From: Acetobacteraceae bacterium
GTDB taxonomy: Bacteria > Pseudomonadota > Alphaproteobacteria > Acetobacterales > Acetobacteraceae
Direction: 5' to 3'
Assembly: GCA_947476855.1 (NCBI GenBank)
Contig: CANJSR010000035.1
Span: forward strand, 1 to 18,225
DNA length: 18,225 bases
Below, piece after piece: positions 1 to 7,181 of this stretch (position 1 is its first letter; each line of letters begins with the position of its first letter). The translations under genes and the position numbers were made by a program. The notes beneath the pieces were generated by a model that worked only from the letters and a program-made list of their open reading frames with translations, was not told where the DNA came from and searched no databases.

Positions 1-105
1 CTGCTGGGCTACAGCCACGACGACCTGCGCGCCGGTTTCGATGACGGCACGTTCTGGCCCACCAAAAGACCGCGCTTTCCCTACCAGGAGGAGATGCTGC
101 AATGA
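1..105 (+). CDS. C-terminal fragment, probable CaiB/BaiF CoA-transferase family protein (5' end outside window)
   Basis: An open frame enters from the left edge and ends at a TGA at 103-105. Only 34 residues are visible. They include a GYSHDDL stretch that resembles the 'LGYSxxEIxxL' tail near the C-terminus of class III CoA-transferases, and the tail ends in EEMLQ. The stop overlaps the ATG of the next gene (ATGA, 102-105), so the two are probably translationally coupled, as tandem CoA-transferase genes often are. The family call rests on this short tail and on the neighbour, so it is tentative. Another acyl-CoA enzyme in the same operon cannot be excluded. Confidence 0.5.
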   Translation: MLGYSHDDLRAGFDDGTFWPTKRPRFPYQEEMLQ

Positions 106-1343
106 CCGACGCTCAAGGGCCATTGGCAGGGCTGCGCGTCCTGGAATTGTCGGACGAAAAGGGCCAGTTCTGCGGCAAGCTGCTGGGTGATCTCGGCGCG
201 GACGTCATCAAGATCGAGCCGCCGGGCGGCGTGAAGAACCGTCATGTCGGGCCGTTCATGGACGACATTCCGCATCCGGAGCGGAGCCTGTCGTTCTGGT
301 ACTACAACACATCCAAGCGCGGGATCACGCTGGATCTGGAAACCGCCGATGGGCGCGCCCTGTTCAGGCGGCTGGCCGCGACCGCCGATGTCATCCTGGA
401 GACGTTCCGGCCTGGCTATCTGGACTCGCTGGGCCTGGGATACGACACGCTGGTGGAACAGAATCCGGGCCTGGTCCTGTGCGCGCTGACGCCGTTCGGG
501 CAGACCGGACCGTGGCGGGACTATCTTTCCGCCGACCTGCTGCACATGGCGGCGGGCGGAGAGATGGCCTCCTGCGGCTATGACGACTCGGACGTCCCGA
601 TCGCGCCTGGTGGCGGCAATGCGTGGCACATGGGCTGTCACTACGCCTATATGGGCATCATGGCCGCGCTGGTGTTCCGCACGATGTCGGGGCAGGGGCA
701 GTATATCGACGCCTCGATCCACGACGCCTGCGCGCTGACGACGGAATCCCAGATCGCCAACTACGTCTATCGCGGCGAAGTGCTGAAGCGTCAGACAGGC
801 CGTCACCACGCGCCCGGGCCGACGCCACGGACTCAGTTCCTGGCGAAGGACGGGGTTTACGTGACGGCGCTGATCTCGGGCGGGTTGAACCCGCGGAACG
901 TGAAGAACCTGGCTGACCTGATGGACGTCTACGGCATGGCGGGCGACCTGAAGGACCCGAAATACCAGGACCCGGCGGTGATCGCGGCCAGCACGTCCCA
1001 TATCATCGACGGGCTGCTCGCGTCCTTCATCGCCAGCGTGCCGGCCGAGGAAGTCTACCACGCGGCCCAGTCACGCGGCTTCACCTGGGGCGCGGTGCGC
1101 GCGCCGGAAGCCTTGCTGGATGACGCCCATCTGCATGACCGGGGCTTCTGGAAGCAGGTGGAACACCCCGAACTCGGCCGGACCTTCACCTATCCGGGTG
1201 AAGCGGCGATCTACAACGGTACGCCCTGGGGTATTTCCCGCCGGGCGCCGCTGATCGGAGAGCACAACGCGGAAATCTTCCGGGATGAACTCGGCCTGTC
1301 CGCTGGGGAAATCGCGATGCTGGCGGAGAACCAGGTTATCTGA
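102..1343 (+). CDS. CaiB/BaiF (class III) CoA-transferase family protein lacking the canonical catalytic Asp
   Basis: The 413-residue product has normal length for class III CoA-transferases, which move CoA between acids through an enzyme-bound glutamyl/aspartyl anhydride. Family hallmarks visible are GLRVLELS near the N-terminus, GADVIKIEPPGG (about residues 32-43), ETFRPGYLDSLGLGY (100-114) and GQGQYIDASIHDA (197-209). In active members a conserved Asp (Asp169 in formyl-CoA transferase) sits about 15 residues before the 'GILAAL' helix. Here that stretch reads GGGNAWHMG (171-179) and contains no Asp. The protein may therefore act only with a partner, which could be the gene ending at 105; the two overlap by ATGA. 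The start is the overlapping ATG, with a purine-rich AGGAGGAG just upstream at 87-94. Membership of the family is secure; activity and substrate are not. Confidence 0.9.
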   Translation: MTDAQGPLAGLRVLELSDEKGQFCGKLLGDLGADVIKIEPPGGVKNRHVGPFMDDIPHPERSLSFWYYNTSKRGITLDLETADGRALFRRLAATADVILETFRPGYLDSLGLGYDTLVEQNPGLVLCALTPFGQTGPWRDYLSADLLHMAAGGEMASCGYDDSDVPIAPGGGNAWHMGCHYAYMGIMAALVFRTMSGQGQYIDASIHDACALTTESQIANYVYRGEVLKRQTGRHHAPGPTPRTQFLAKDGVYVTALISGGLNPRNVKNLADLMDVYGMAGDLKDPKYQDPAVIAASTSHIIDGLLASFIASVPAEEVYHAAQSRGFTWGAVRAPEALLDDAHLHDRGFWKQVEHPELGRTFTYPGEAAIYNGTPWGISRRAPLIGEHNAEIFRDELGLSAGEIAMLAENQVI

Positions 1344-1405
1344 ACCGGAGGGTTTTGCAGAAGGTTCATGTCGAGCCTATGGTCTGCGTGGTACAAATCC
1401 ACCTC

Positions 1406-1412
1406 GAGGAGG
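1406..1412 (+). promoter_or_regulatory. Strong ribosome binding site of the DUF1993 gene
   Basis: GAGGAGG lies 7 nt before the ATG at 1420. It fixes the start of the DUF1993 gene there rather than at the in-frame ATG at 1285, which lies inside the preceding CoA-transferase gene. Confidence 0.8.
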
Positions 1413-1419
1413 AACCAGA

Positions 1420-1938
1420 ATGGCATATTCCCTTTATGACGCCGCCGTGACGCCCTGCGTCCAGCAGCTTGGTGCGCTGGCCGGCATCATCGACAAGGCG
1501 GCCGCGCATTGCGCTGCGAACAAGATCGATGAGGCAGCCCTCCTGCAGGACCGTCTATATCCCGATATGTTCTGCCTCGCCCGCCAGCTTCGCCAGTCGG
1601 CGGACTTCGCGATGAACACCGGCGGCCGCCTGGCCGGCGTCGCCCCGCCCGCCATGCCGGCGGTCGATGACACCAGCTTTGCCGACGCGAAGAAGCGGGT
1701 CGAAGCGGCGCTTGCCTTCGTGAAGTCGCTGACCCCCGCGCAGGTCAACGGCGCCGAAGACAAGATCATCGCCTGGAGCGCCGGCGGCAACGAACGCAAG
1801 CTGAAGGGCAATGACTATCTGCAACAATTCGCCCTCCCCAACTTCTTCTTCTTCGTGACGACCGCCTACGACATCCTGCGTCATCGCGGTGTGCCGGTTG
1901 GCAAGCGTGACTTCCTGGGCCCGGTGAACTGGCTCTAA
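1420..1938 (+). CDS. DUF1993 family protein
   Basis: The product is 172 residues, starting MAYSLYDAAV after a near-perfect Shine-Dalgarno. It resembles the DUF1993 family: small, all-helical, soluble proteins of about 165-175 residues with a conserved RLYPDMFCLARQLR block (residues 46-59 here), a central TPAQVNG segment and an aromatic block FALPNFFFFVTTAYDILR near the C-terminus. The fold is thought to resemble the DinB/YfiT-like four-helix bundles, but no reaction is established. It has no signal peptide and no membrane segment. It follows the CoA-transferase after 76 nt and is followed by a hairpin, so it is probably the last gene of that transcript. A link to acyl-CoA metabolism is inferred only from position. 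Confidence 0.85.
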   Translation: MAYSLYDAAVTPCVQQLGALAGIIDKAAAHCAANKIDEAALLQDRLYPDMFCLARQLRQSADFAMNTGGRLAGVAPPAMPAVDDTSFADAKKRVEAALAFVKSLTPAQVNGAEDKIIAWSAGGNERKLKGNDYLQQFALPNFFFFVTTAYDILRHRGVPVGKRDFLGPVNWL

Positions 1939-1953
1939 CTTTACGACCGTTCC

Positions 1954-1974
1954 GGCGGGGCGCACTGCCCCGCC
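1954..1974 (+). terminator. Probable terminator hairpin after the DUF1993 gene
   Basis: A perfect 7-bp G/C stem (GGCGGGG at 1954-1960 with CCCCGCC at 1968-1974) encloses a 7-nt loop 15 nt after the stop codon. The tail TGTTCC is only weakly T-rich, so termination may be partial. It separates the DUF1993 transcript from the Bug receptor gene. Confidence 0.5.
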
Positions 1975-1987
1975 TGTTCCGACCCCA

Positions 1988-2017
1988 TTGACGCTGCTGA
2001 TCCGCCCGACCCATGCT
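1988..2017 (+). promoter_or_regulatory. Candidate sigma70-type promoter for the Bug receptor gene
   Basis: TTGACG (1988-1993, 5 of 6 to the -35 consensus) is followed after 18 bp by CATGCT (2012-2017, 3 of 6 to the -10). It lies directly behind the preceding hairpin and about 36 bp before the start codon. The -10 is poor, so this is a suggestion only. Confidence 0.3.
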
Positions 2018-2052
2018 GGTTCCCGTCCAAGTATGAAACGGGAGAAACCGTC

Positions 2053-3027
2053 ATGCATCGCCGAGCCTTCCTTACAAGCACAGCTGTAGCGGCTGCCGTG
2101 ACCGCCGCCGGCGGTCCCGCGGCCTTTGCCCAATCCTCCTGGCCGACCAAGCCCGTGCGACTGATCGTCTCGTTCCCCGCGGGTGGGGCGACCGACCTTG
2201 TGGCGCGCCCCTGGGCGGATGCGCTCAGCAAGGCCTTCGGCCGGCAGTTCATCGTTGAAAACCGCAGCGGCGCGTCGGGCATGATCGGCAACGAGGCCGC
2301 GTTCCGTTCCGCCCCCGATGGCTATACCTTCCTGTTCACCGGCAACACCGGAACGGTCGGCGTGCCGTTGCTGTACAAGCTGAACTATGACGCGCGGAAG
2401 TTCGTCGCCGTGGCCCATCTGGGCACGGGCGTGTCCGGCTTCACGATCCATCCCGGCGTCGGCCCCAGGACATTCGCCGAGTTCATGGACTACGCCCGCA
2501 AGAACCCCGGCAAGCTCAATTTCGGATCGTCCGGCCTGGGGACGCAGCCGCATCTGCGGCACGAGATGCTGAAGTTCCGGACCGGCGTCGATATCGCCCA
2601 TATCCCCTACAAGGGCGGTGCCGAGAGCCTCCAGGACCTGCTGGCCGGCAATATCCAGTTGATGAATGAGGCATCGACGCTGCCGCATGTGAAGGCCGGC
2701 AAGCTGATCCTGCTGAACGTCAATACACCCGTCCGCTTCGTGGAGTTCCCCGACACCCCGACCCTGACCGAGTGCGGCGTAAAGGACGCCGACATGGGAA
2801 GCTGGTTTGGCCTGTACGGCCCGCCCGGCACGCCGCCCGAGGTCGTTGCGATGCTGAACGCCAAGATCAACGAGATCTCGGCGACGGCGGAGTGGAAGCT
2901 GGTGATGCAGCGCGTTGCCAACCTGCCGGTGCAGGCCAGCCTCGATCAGCTTCAAAAGCTTTGGGACGACGATTGGACCTCTACGCAGCAGGTCATCAAG
3001 ACGGCCGGCATCAAGTTGGAGGGCTAA
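2053..3027 (+). CDS. Bug-family (tripartite tricarboxylate transporter receptor) substrate-binding protein, Tat-type signal
   Basis: The 324-residue periplasmic solute receptor is of the TctC/Bug type and normal in length. The N-terminus MHRRAFLTST carries a twin-arginine motif (RRxFL), followed by an Ala-rich segment and a likely cut after AFA (residue 26), so export by Tat is probable. The mature start has the family signature: WPTKPVRLIVSFPAGGATDL (residues 30-49), with Asp48 in the ligand-carboxylate loop, then IVENRSGASGMIG. A second conserved block is the LNFGSSGLGTQPH region and IPYKGG. Bug receptors bind small carboxylates and related compounds. No TctA or TctB membrane genes are in the window, so this is an orphan receptor here, as is common in genomes with many Bug copies. 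GGGAGA (2040-2045) precedes the ATG by 7 nt. Confidence 0.92.
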   Translation: MHRRAFLTSTAVAAAVTAAGGPAAFAQSSWPTKPVRLIVSFPAGGATDLVARPWADALSKAFGRQFIVENRSGASGMIGNEAAFRSAPDGYTFLFTGNTGTVGVPLLYKLNYDARKFVAVAHLGTGVSGFTIHPGVGPRTFAEFMDYARKNPGKLNFGSSGLGTQPHLRHEMLKFRTGVDIAHIPYKGGAESLQDLLAGNIQLMNEASTLPHVKAGKLILLNVNTPVRFVEFPDTPTLTECGVKDADMGSWFGLYGPPGTPPEVVAMLNAKINEISATAEWKLVMQRVANLPVQASLDQLQKLWDDDWTSTQQVIKTAGIKLEG

Positions 3028-3036
3028 CGGGCGCGG

Positions 3037-3063
3037 GCCGGCGTGCTACAGCGCGCCGGCTTT
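3037..3063 (+). terminator. Terminator-like hairpin between convergent genes
   Basis: GCCGGCG (3037-3043) pairs with CGCCGGC (3054-3060) over a 10-nt loop and is followed by TTT on the plus strand, 10 nt after the Bug receptor stop. The right arm overlaps the last codons of the convergent racemase gene. The T run is short, so the strength is uncertain. Confidence 0.5.
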
Positions 3064-4173
3064 CCGCAGGGCCTCGACCTCCTCCCGCGTGAGGCCCCAG
3101 CCCATCAGCCCCGTCTCGTTATGCGCGCCGATCGCCGGATCGAGTTCCTGGATCTGGCTCGGCGTGTGTGAAAATCGGGGCGCGGGGGCGGGTTGCAGTA
3201 CGCCGTCGACGGTGACGAAGGTGCCGCGCGCGACATGGTGCGGGTGGTTCGGTGCCTCCGCCAAGTTCAGCACGCCGGCGAAACAGGCGTCGCTGCCTTC
3301 CATCAGGCTGATCCACTCCGCCTGCGTCTTTTTCAGAAAGGCCGCCTCCAGGCGAACGCGCAGATCGGGCCAATGGGATTGATCGCGCTGCTTGTCACGC
3401 GGGAAATCGGTGATGCCGAGTTTGTCCATCATGATCGCGAAGAACTGCGGTTCGATGGAGCCGAGCGCGATCCATTGTCCGTCGGCACATTTGTAGACAC
3501 CGTAGTAGGGCGCGCCGCCATCGACGCCGTTGGACGCGCGGGTATCGCTCCAGCGTCCGCCAGCCATGTGGCCGTAGAAGGCGGCCATCAGGGATGCGGC
3601 GCCGTCGCTCATGGCCGCATCCACGACCTGGCCCTGGCCGGTGGCGCGGGCGTGCAGCAGGGCGGCCAGCATGCCGACCGCGAGGTAGAGCGCGCCGCCG
3701 CCGAAATCCCCCACCAGGTTCAGCGGCGGCACCGGCCGTTCGGCGGTGCCGATCGCGTGCAGCGCGCCGGTGATGGCGATGTAGTTGATGTCATGGCCGG
3801 CGGCCTGCGACAGCGGCCCTTCCTGTCCCCAGCCGGTCATGCGGCCATAGACCAGCTTCGGATTGCGTTGCAGGGCGACATCCGGGCCCAACCCCAGCCG
3901 CTCCATGACCCCGGGACGGAAGCCTTCGTATAGCGCATCGGCGGTTGCGATCAGCCGCAGGCAGGCCTCCCGCGCCGCAGGCTGTTTCAGGTCCAGCGCG
4001 ACGGATTTACGGCCGCGGCGAGTGACATGGGTCTTCTCGCCGCGGTCGTTGCCCTTGCGGTCGATGCGCAGCACGTCGGCGCCCATGTCGGACAGCAGCA
4101 TGCCGCAGAACGGTCCCGGCCCGATGCCGGAGAATTCCAGGATTTTGACCCCGGTGAGCGGCCCTGTCGCCAT
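3046..4173 (-). CDS. Alpha-methylacyl-CoA racemase (CaiB/BaiF superfamily)
   Basis: The 375-residue enzyme interconverts (R)- and (S)-2-methylacyl-CoA, which lets branched-chain or isoprenoid-derived acyl-CoAs enter beta-oxidation. Racemase features rather than transferase features are clear: [13 protein letters not shown] (residues 126-138) contains His127, and [13 protein letters not shown] (149-161) contains Asp156. These are the His/Asp pair used for proton exchange in M. tuberculosis MCR (His126/Asp156). The N-terminal [24 protein letters not shown] is typical. A GGGGAG box precedes the ATG. It is the last gene of the minus-strand run, 43 nt after the PDZ gene. Assignment to the racemase subfamily is strong; the acyl substrate is unknown. 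Confidence 0.93.
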   Translation of the reverse strand: MATGPLTGVKILEFSGIGPGPFCGMLLSDMGADVLRIDRKGNDRGEKTHVTRRGRKSVALDLKQPAAREACLRLIATADALYEGFRPGVMERLGLGPDVALQRNPKLVYGRMTGWGQEGPLSQAAGHDINYIAITGALHAIGTAERPVPPLNLVGDFGGGALYLAVGMLAALLHARATGQGQVVDAAMSDGAASLMAAFYGHMAGGRWSDTRASNGVDGGAPYYGVYKCADGQWIALGSIEPQFFAIMMDKLGITDFPRDKQRDQSHWPDLRVRLEAAFLKKTQAEWISLMEGSDACFAGVLNLAEAPNHPHHVARGTFVTVDGVLQPAPAPRFSHTPSQIQELDPAIGAHNETGLMGWGLTREEVEALRKAGAL

Positions 4174-4216
4174 CGCACGTATCTCCCCTCTTGTATTCGC
4201 CTCGGTCTGCCCGCGA

Positions 4217-4516
4217 TCAGGCGGCCGGTCGTTCCCGGACCGTGATTTCCACGTCCACCGGAAAACCTTTCCGTCGCAGAGACAGCGTCACGGTCGAGCC
4301 GATCGTGTCGGGACCGATTTCCGCCAGCAGGCTTCGCACACCCTGGATGGGCTTGCCGTTCAGGGCGACGATCCGATCGCCCTTGTAGATGCTGACGGAA
4401 CCGGCGGGGCCCATCGGATCGACGGCCATGACGACGGTGATCTCCTGCCCGTCATCCAGCGTCTCGGTCTGCATGCCCAGGCCCAGGAACCCGTGCCGTG
4501 GGCGCGTGCAGGGCAC
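4217..4516 (-). CDS. Small free-standing PDZ-domain protein
   Basis: The 99-residue product consists almost wholly of one PDZ-like domain. It begins with a carboxylate-binding-loop-like GFLGLGM (residues 9-15), then the [22 protein letters not shown] block, [12 protein letters not shown], and the closing VTLSLRRKG strand. Such domains usually sit behind a protease (DegP/HtrA, CtpA, RseP); here there is no protease, signal peptide or membrane helix. The start is a GTG at 4514-4516, 10 nt after the SDR stop, with a GAGG near the stop as ribosome site; the next in-frame Met is residue 15 and would cut into the domain. The tight spacing places it in the operon. Its role could be as a scaffold or adaptor, but nothing in the sequence shows this. 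Confidence 0.8.
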   Translation of the reverse strand: MPCTRPRHGFLGLGMQTETLDDGQEITVVMAVDPMGPAGSVSIYKGDRIVALNGKPIQGVRSLLAEIGPDTIGSTVTLSLRRKGFPVDVEITVRERPAA

Positions 4517-4526
4517 CGGCGGGGCC

Positions 4527-5360
4527 TCAGTAATGCGTCACCCAGGGGCTGTTCAGGGCCTCCTCGATCCGGCGGTGGCGGGCGCGGATGACATCGGCGG
4601 GCACGGCGCTGACGAAGGCGTAGAAGGTCTTGGTGCGGATAGCGTCCACCACCCGTTCGCCGACCTTCTTCGGGTCCAGGCCGGACGTCGCGAGGCGTTC
4701 GGCCAGCACGGCCTCATCATTCTCCCGCACCTGCGGCCCGCCCAGATGGTCCGGCCGGTTGCGGGCGCCGCGCGCGATGTTCGTCGCGATCGGGCCGGGA
4801 CACAGGACGGAGACGCCGATGTTGGTGCCTTCCAGCTCGTGCTCTAACGCCTCCGACATCGACAGGGCGGCATACTTGCTCATGGAATAGGGGCCCTGGT
4901 TGGTGCCGCGACGGTTCTGGAACCCGGCGACCGAGGCTGTATTGACGATGTGTCCCTCTTCCCCATGCTTGAGGATGGCGGGCACGAAGTGGCGGATGCC
5001 ATGGATGATGCCCCAGATATTCACGCCCATCACGAAGGCCCAGTCGCCAGGCGGCACGTCGACCATCTTCGTGCCGTGCATCGGCACGCCAGCGTTGTTG
5101 CAGGCGATATGCAGCTTGCCGAAGTTGCGTTCCGCCTCGGCCAGCGCGTCGATGATCGACTGTTCCTGCGTCACATCGACCCGCACGGGCATCACGCGCT
5201 TGTTGGTGCCGGACAGGCCATGCGCCGCCTGCTCGATCGCGTCCTTCTGGATATCGGCCATCACCACGTTGGCCCCGGCCTCGGCCAGCGCGGTCGCGAT
5301 GCCCAGTCCGATGCCGGATGCGGCGCCGGTGACGATGGCGGTCTTGCCGGAGATGTCCAT
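4527..5360 (-). CDS. SDR family NAD(P)-dependent oxidoreductase (classical type)
   Basis: The 277-residue short-chain dehydrogenase/reductase has every classical motif: TGAASGIG (residues 11-18) for the dinucleotide, NNAG (88-91), Ser143 in TASVAGF, and Tyr158/Lys162 in YSMSK. PGPIATN follows the active site. An acidic residue (Asp36, in VVMADI) at the end of the second strand favours NAD(H) over NADP(H). The extended C-terminus after residue 225, ending NSPWVTHY, is longer than in the minimal 250-residue SDRs. AAAGG lies 7 nt before the ATG. It sits between a second, divergent SDR and the PDZ gene in the same operon. An alcohol or 3-hydroxyacyl substrate is plausible, but it cannot be named. 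Confidence 0.93.
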   Translation of the reverse strand: MDISGKTAIVTGAASGIGLGIATALAEAGANVVMADIQKDAIEQAAHGLSGTNKRVMPVRVDVTQEQSIIDALAEAERNFGKLHIACNNAGVPMHGTKMVDVPPGDWAFVMGVNIWGIIHGIRHFVPAILKHGEEGHIVNTASVAGFQNRRGTNQGPYSMSKYAALSMSEALEHELEGTNIGVSVLCPGPIATNIARGARNRPDHLGGPQVRENDEAVLAERLATSGLDPKKVGERVVDAIRTKTFYAFVSAVPADVIRARHRRIEEALNSPWVTHY

Positions 5361-5386
5361 GATGGGGCCTTTCGGAGGGAGGGAGT

Positions 5387-5409
5387 GGGCGGCCCGTGCG
5401 GGGCCGCCC
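5387..5409 (-). repeat. Perfect 9-bp hairpin between the two SDR genes
   Basis: GGGCGGCCC (5387-5395) and GGGCCGCCC (5401-5409) form a perfect stem around a 5-nt loop, just after the stop of the upstream SDR on the minus strand. No T run follows on that strand. It may stabilise or attenuate the polycistronic message rather than end it. Confidence 0.5.
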
Positions 5410-5414
5410 TCGTC

Positions 5415-6266
5415 TCAGTAGCTGGGCTTGGTGGAGTAGGGGGTCAGTTGCAGCTCATGCGTCCAGACCGACCGGTCCTGCGTGTGCAGGTAGTAGAACG
5501 CATCGGCGATCTTTTCCGGGTTCATCACCAGTTCAGGCCGGTTCTGCAACTTCGGCAGCGCCCGCGTGCCCGGCGAGTCGATCGTCCCGTCGATCACGAC
5601 GTTGGCAACATGGACGCCGAGTTCGGAATATTCCTCGGTCAACACTTGCGCCAGCGTCCGCATCATCACGCGCGGATAATACAGAGACTCACCCGTATAG
5701 CGCTTCTTGCCGCGCAGGGACTTGGAGTTGTTGGAGAAGAAGAACGATCCCTCCCCGCGCTTGCGCATCGCCGGCAGCACTTCCTTCGCCACCAGGAACG
5801 GCCCGCGGCTGGCGATGTGCTGGGCGGTGTCGAACATCTCCACCGAGATGTATTCCAGCAGTTCCTGGTCCGGCGGCAGGTCGCGCCCTTCCAGGTAGCC
5901 GGCGTTGTAGACCAGCACGTCCGGGTCCCCGGCTTCCGCGCGGATCGTGGCGAAGGCGGTGGCGACCGATTGTTCGGATGACAGGTCCAGTTCGACGATC
6001 ATGCAGTCGCCGCCCTGCTCGCGGATCGCATCCGCCAGCGCCGCGGCGTTCGACGCGGCTCGGGTCGTCAGCACCGTGAAGAAGCCTTCCTTGGCGAAGC
6101 GCTGGGCGATCGCCCCGCCCACGCCCCAACGCACGCCCACCGGCAGCGTGCTGTCATCGAGGTGCTTGCCATGCGCGAGCATCGTGTTGCGCCCGTCCGA
6201 CTGCCATTTGGAGGTCGCGCCAACCACGACCGCGACCTTCTTGCCCTTGGTATTCGTATTGCCCAT
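5415..6266 (-). CDS. Divergent SDR-family protein with an insertion in the nucleotide-binding loop
   Basis: The 283-residue protein has an SDR-like Rossmann core: VAVVVGATS (residues 11-19) then GVGGAIAQRFAKEGF (48-62), a VELDLSS strand (91-97), NAG (121-123) and a Ser-rich active-site strand FFFSNNSKS (175-183). Two things are odd. About 28 residues (20-47) interrupt the TGxxxGxG loop, which is normally continuous. The helix that should carry YxxxK reads YYPRVMMRTLAQ (196-207), without the catalytic lysine at the usual place. So it may bind a nucleotide but work differently from classical SDRs, or not be a dehydrogenase. It follows the amidohydrolase after 27 nt. An AAGGGG element stands about 10 nt before the ATG. 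Family membership is good; function is unknown. Confidence 0.82.
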   Translation of the reverse strand: MGNTNTKGKKVAVVVGATSKWQSDGRNTMLAHGKHLDDSTLPVGVRWGVGGAIAQRFAKEGFFTVLTTRAASNAAALADAIREQGGDCMIVELDLSSEQSVATAFATIRAEAGDPDVLVYNAGYLEGRDLPPDQELLEYISVEMFDTAQHIASRGPFLVAKEVLPAMRKRGEGSFFFSNNSKSLRGKKRYTGESLYYPRVMMRTLAQVLTEEYSELGVHVANVVIDGTIDSPGTRALPKLQNRPELVMNPEKIADAFYYLHTQDRSVWTHELQLTPYSTKPSY

Positions 6267-6293
6267 CTCGGGACGTCCCCTTTTCGTTTCGTT

Positions 6294-7121
6294 TCAGGCT
6301 GAACGGTTCCAGCCCCACCACGCGCACAGCGCGTCGCCCATGATCAGGCGCTTGTCGTCCTGGCTCAACCAGGGCAGTTCCTCGGTGAACATCGATACGC
6401 ATTTCGCCCAGGAACACGGCATCTTGGAGATATCGGTGCCCCAGAACATCCTGTCCGGCCCGAAAGCGTCGTAGATCTGGCGCAGATAGGGATGCATGGA
6501 GGTGAACGGATAGTCCCCGCTGCAATAGCCAGGCGCGCCGGTTGCCTTGACCGCAACGTTCGGAAGCTTCGCCAGCGCCAGAAGCTCCGGGATATGGGTC
6601 ATGGCCGCCGCGTCCTTCAGCGTCGTCAGCCCGCCTCGCCCGCCCAGGTGGTCGATCGTCAGTTTCAACCCGGGATGGCGTTCGGCGATCTTGCCCAGTT
6701 CCTTCAGCGAGTCCGTCGCCAGCGCGGCAACCGGCACGCCGGCCTTCTCGGCCTCGGCCCACAGGCAGTCGATCGTGCCGTCCGCCAGCCACTTGCGGGC
6801 CGGGTCGTGCAGGAACGTATAGCGCAGGCCCAGCATCCCGTGCTGCTTCCGCCAGCCGGCGATCAACCCGCGTGATTCCGGCTTGTCGAGTGGCAGGGAG
6901 CCCATGATCGCGAACCGTCCCGGATAGTCCTTGACCGCCTTGAAGGCCATCTCAGTCGAATTCGGGTCCCAGCCAGGCGGATGGATGACGGCGGCGTTGA
7001 CCCCGCCCTCATCCATCAGGGCAACCGCTTCCTCCGTCGTAAAATGAGTAACCTGCCAATGCGACAAATTGCTCGGCAGGCCGGTGCCCCAGGTGTGAAT
7101 CTGGGCGTCGACGATCTGCAT
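6294..7121 (-). CDS. Amidohydrolase-family (Amidohydro_2, TIM-barrel) hydrolase
   Basis: The 275-residue protein is of the Amidohydro_2 type, a group that hydrolyses lactones or amides or decarboxylates ring acids. Landmarks are MQIVDAQIHTW at the N-terminus, where the usual HxH metal pair is QxH (Gln7, His9), then LKLTIDHLGG (His158) and MFWGTDISKMPCSW (Asp230), the typical late-barrel Asp. The Gln in place of the first His suggests altered or absent metal binding, as in some lactonase relatives. It has no signal peptide. GAGGGAGAG precedes the ATG. It is the first gene of the minus-strand operon, behind the promoter at 7182-7210. The substrate is unknown; a lactone or carboxylic-acid intermediate fits the neighbours. 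Confidence 0.85.
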   Translation of the reverse strand: MQIVDAQIHTWGTGLPSNLSHWQVTHFTTEEAVALMDEGGVNAAVIHPPGWDPNSTEMAFKAVKDYPGRFAIMGSLPLDKPESRGLIAGWRKQHGMLGLRYTFLHDPARKWLADGTIDCLWAEAEKAGVPVAALATDSLKELGKIAERHPGLKLTIDHLGGRGGLTTLKDAAAMTHIPELLALAKLPNVAVKATGAPGYCSGDYPFTSMHPYLRQIYDAFGPDRMFWGTDISKMPCSWAKCVSMFTEELPWLSQDDKRLIMGDALCAWWGWNRSA

Positions 7122-7181
7122 CGGATGCTCTCCCTCTTCAGCTTGCGTGTCGGGTCGAGCCCGCGGGACGCTTGGGAGGGG

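Noticed and set aside
1555..2955. Minus-strand open frame of 466 codons across DUF1993 and the Bug receptor gene
   Set aside because: It spans two well-supported genes and the hairpin between them, so it is a GC artefact.
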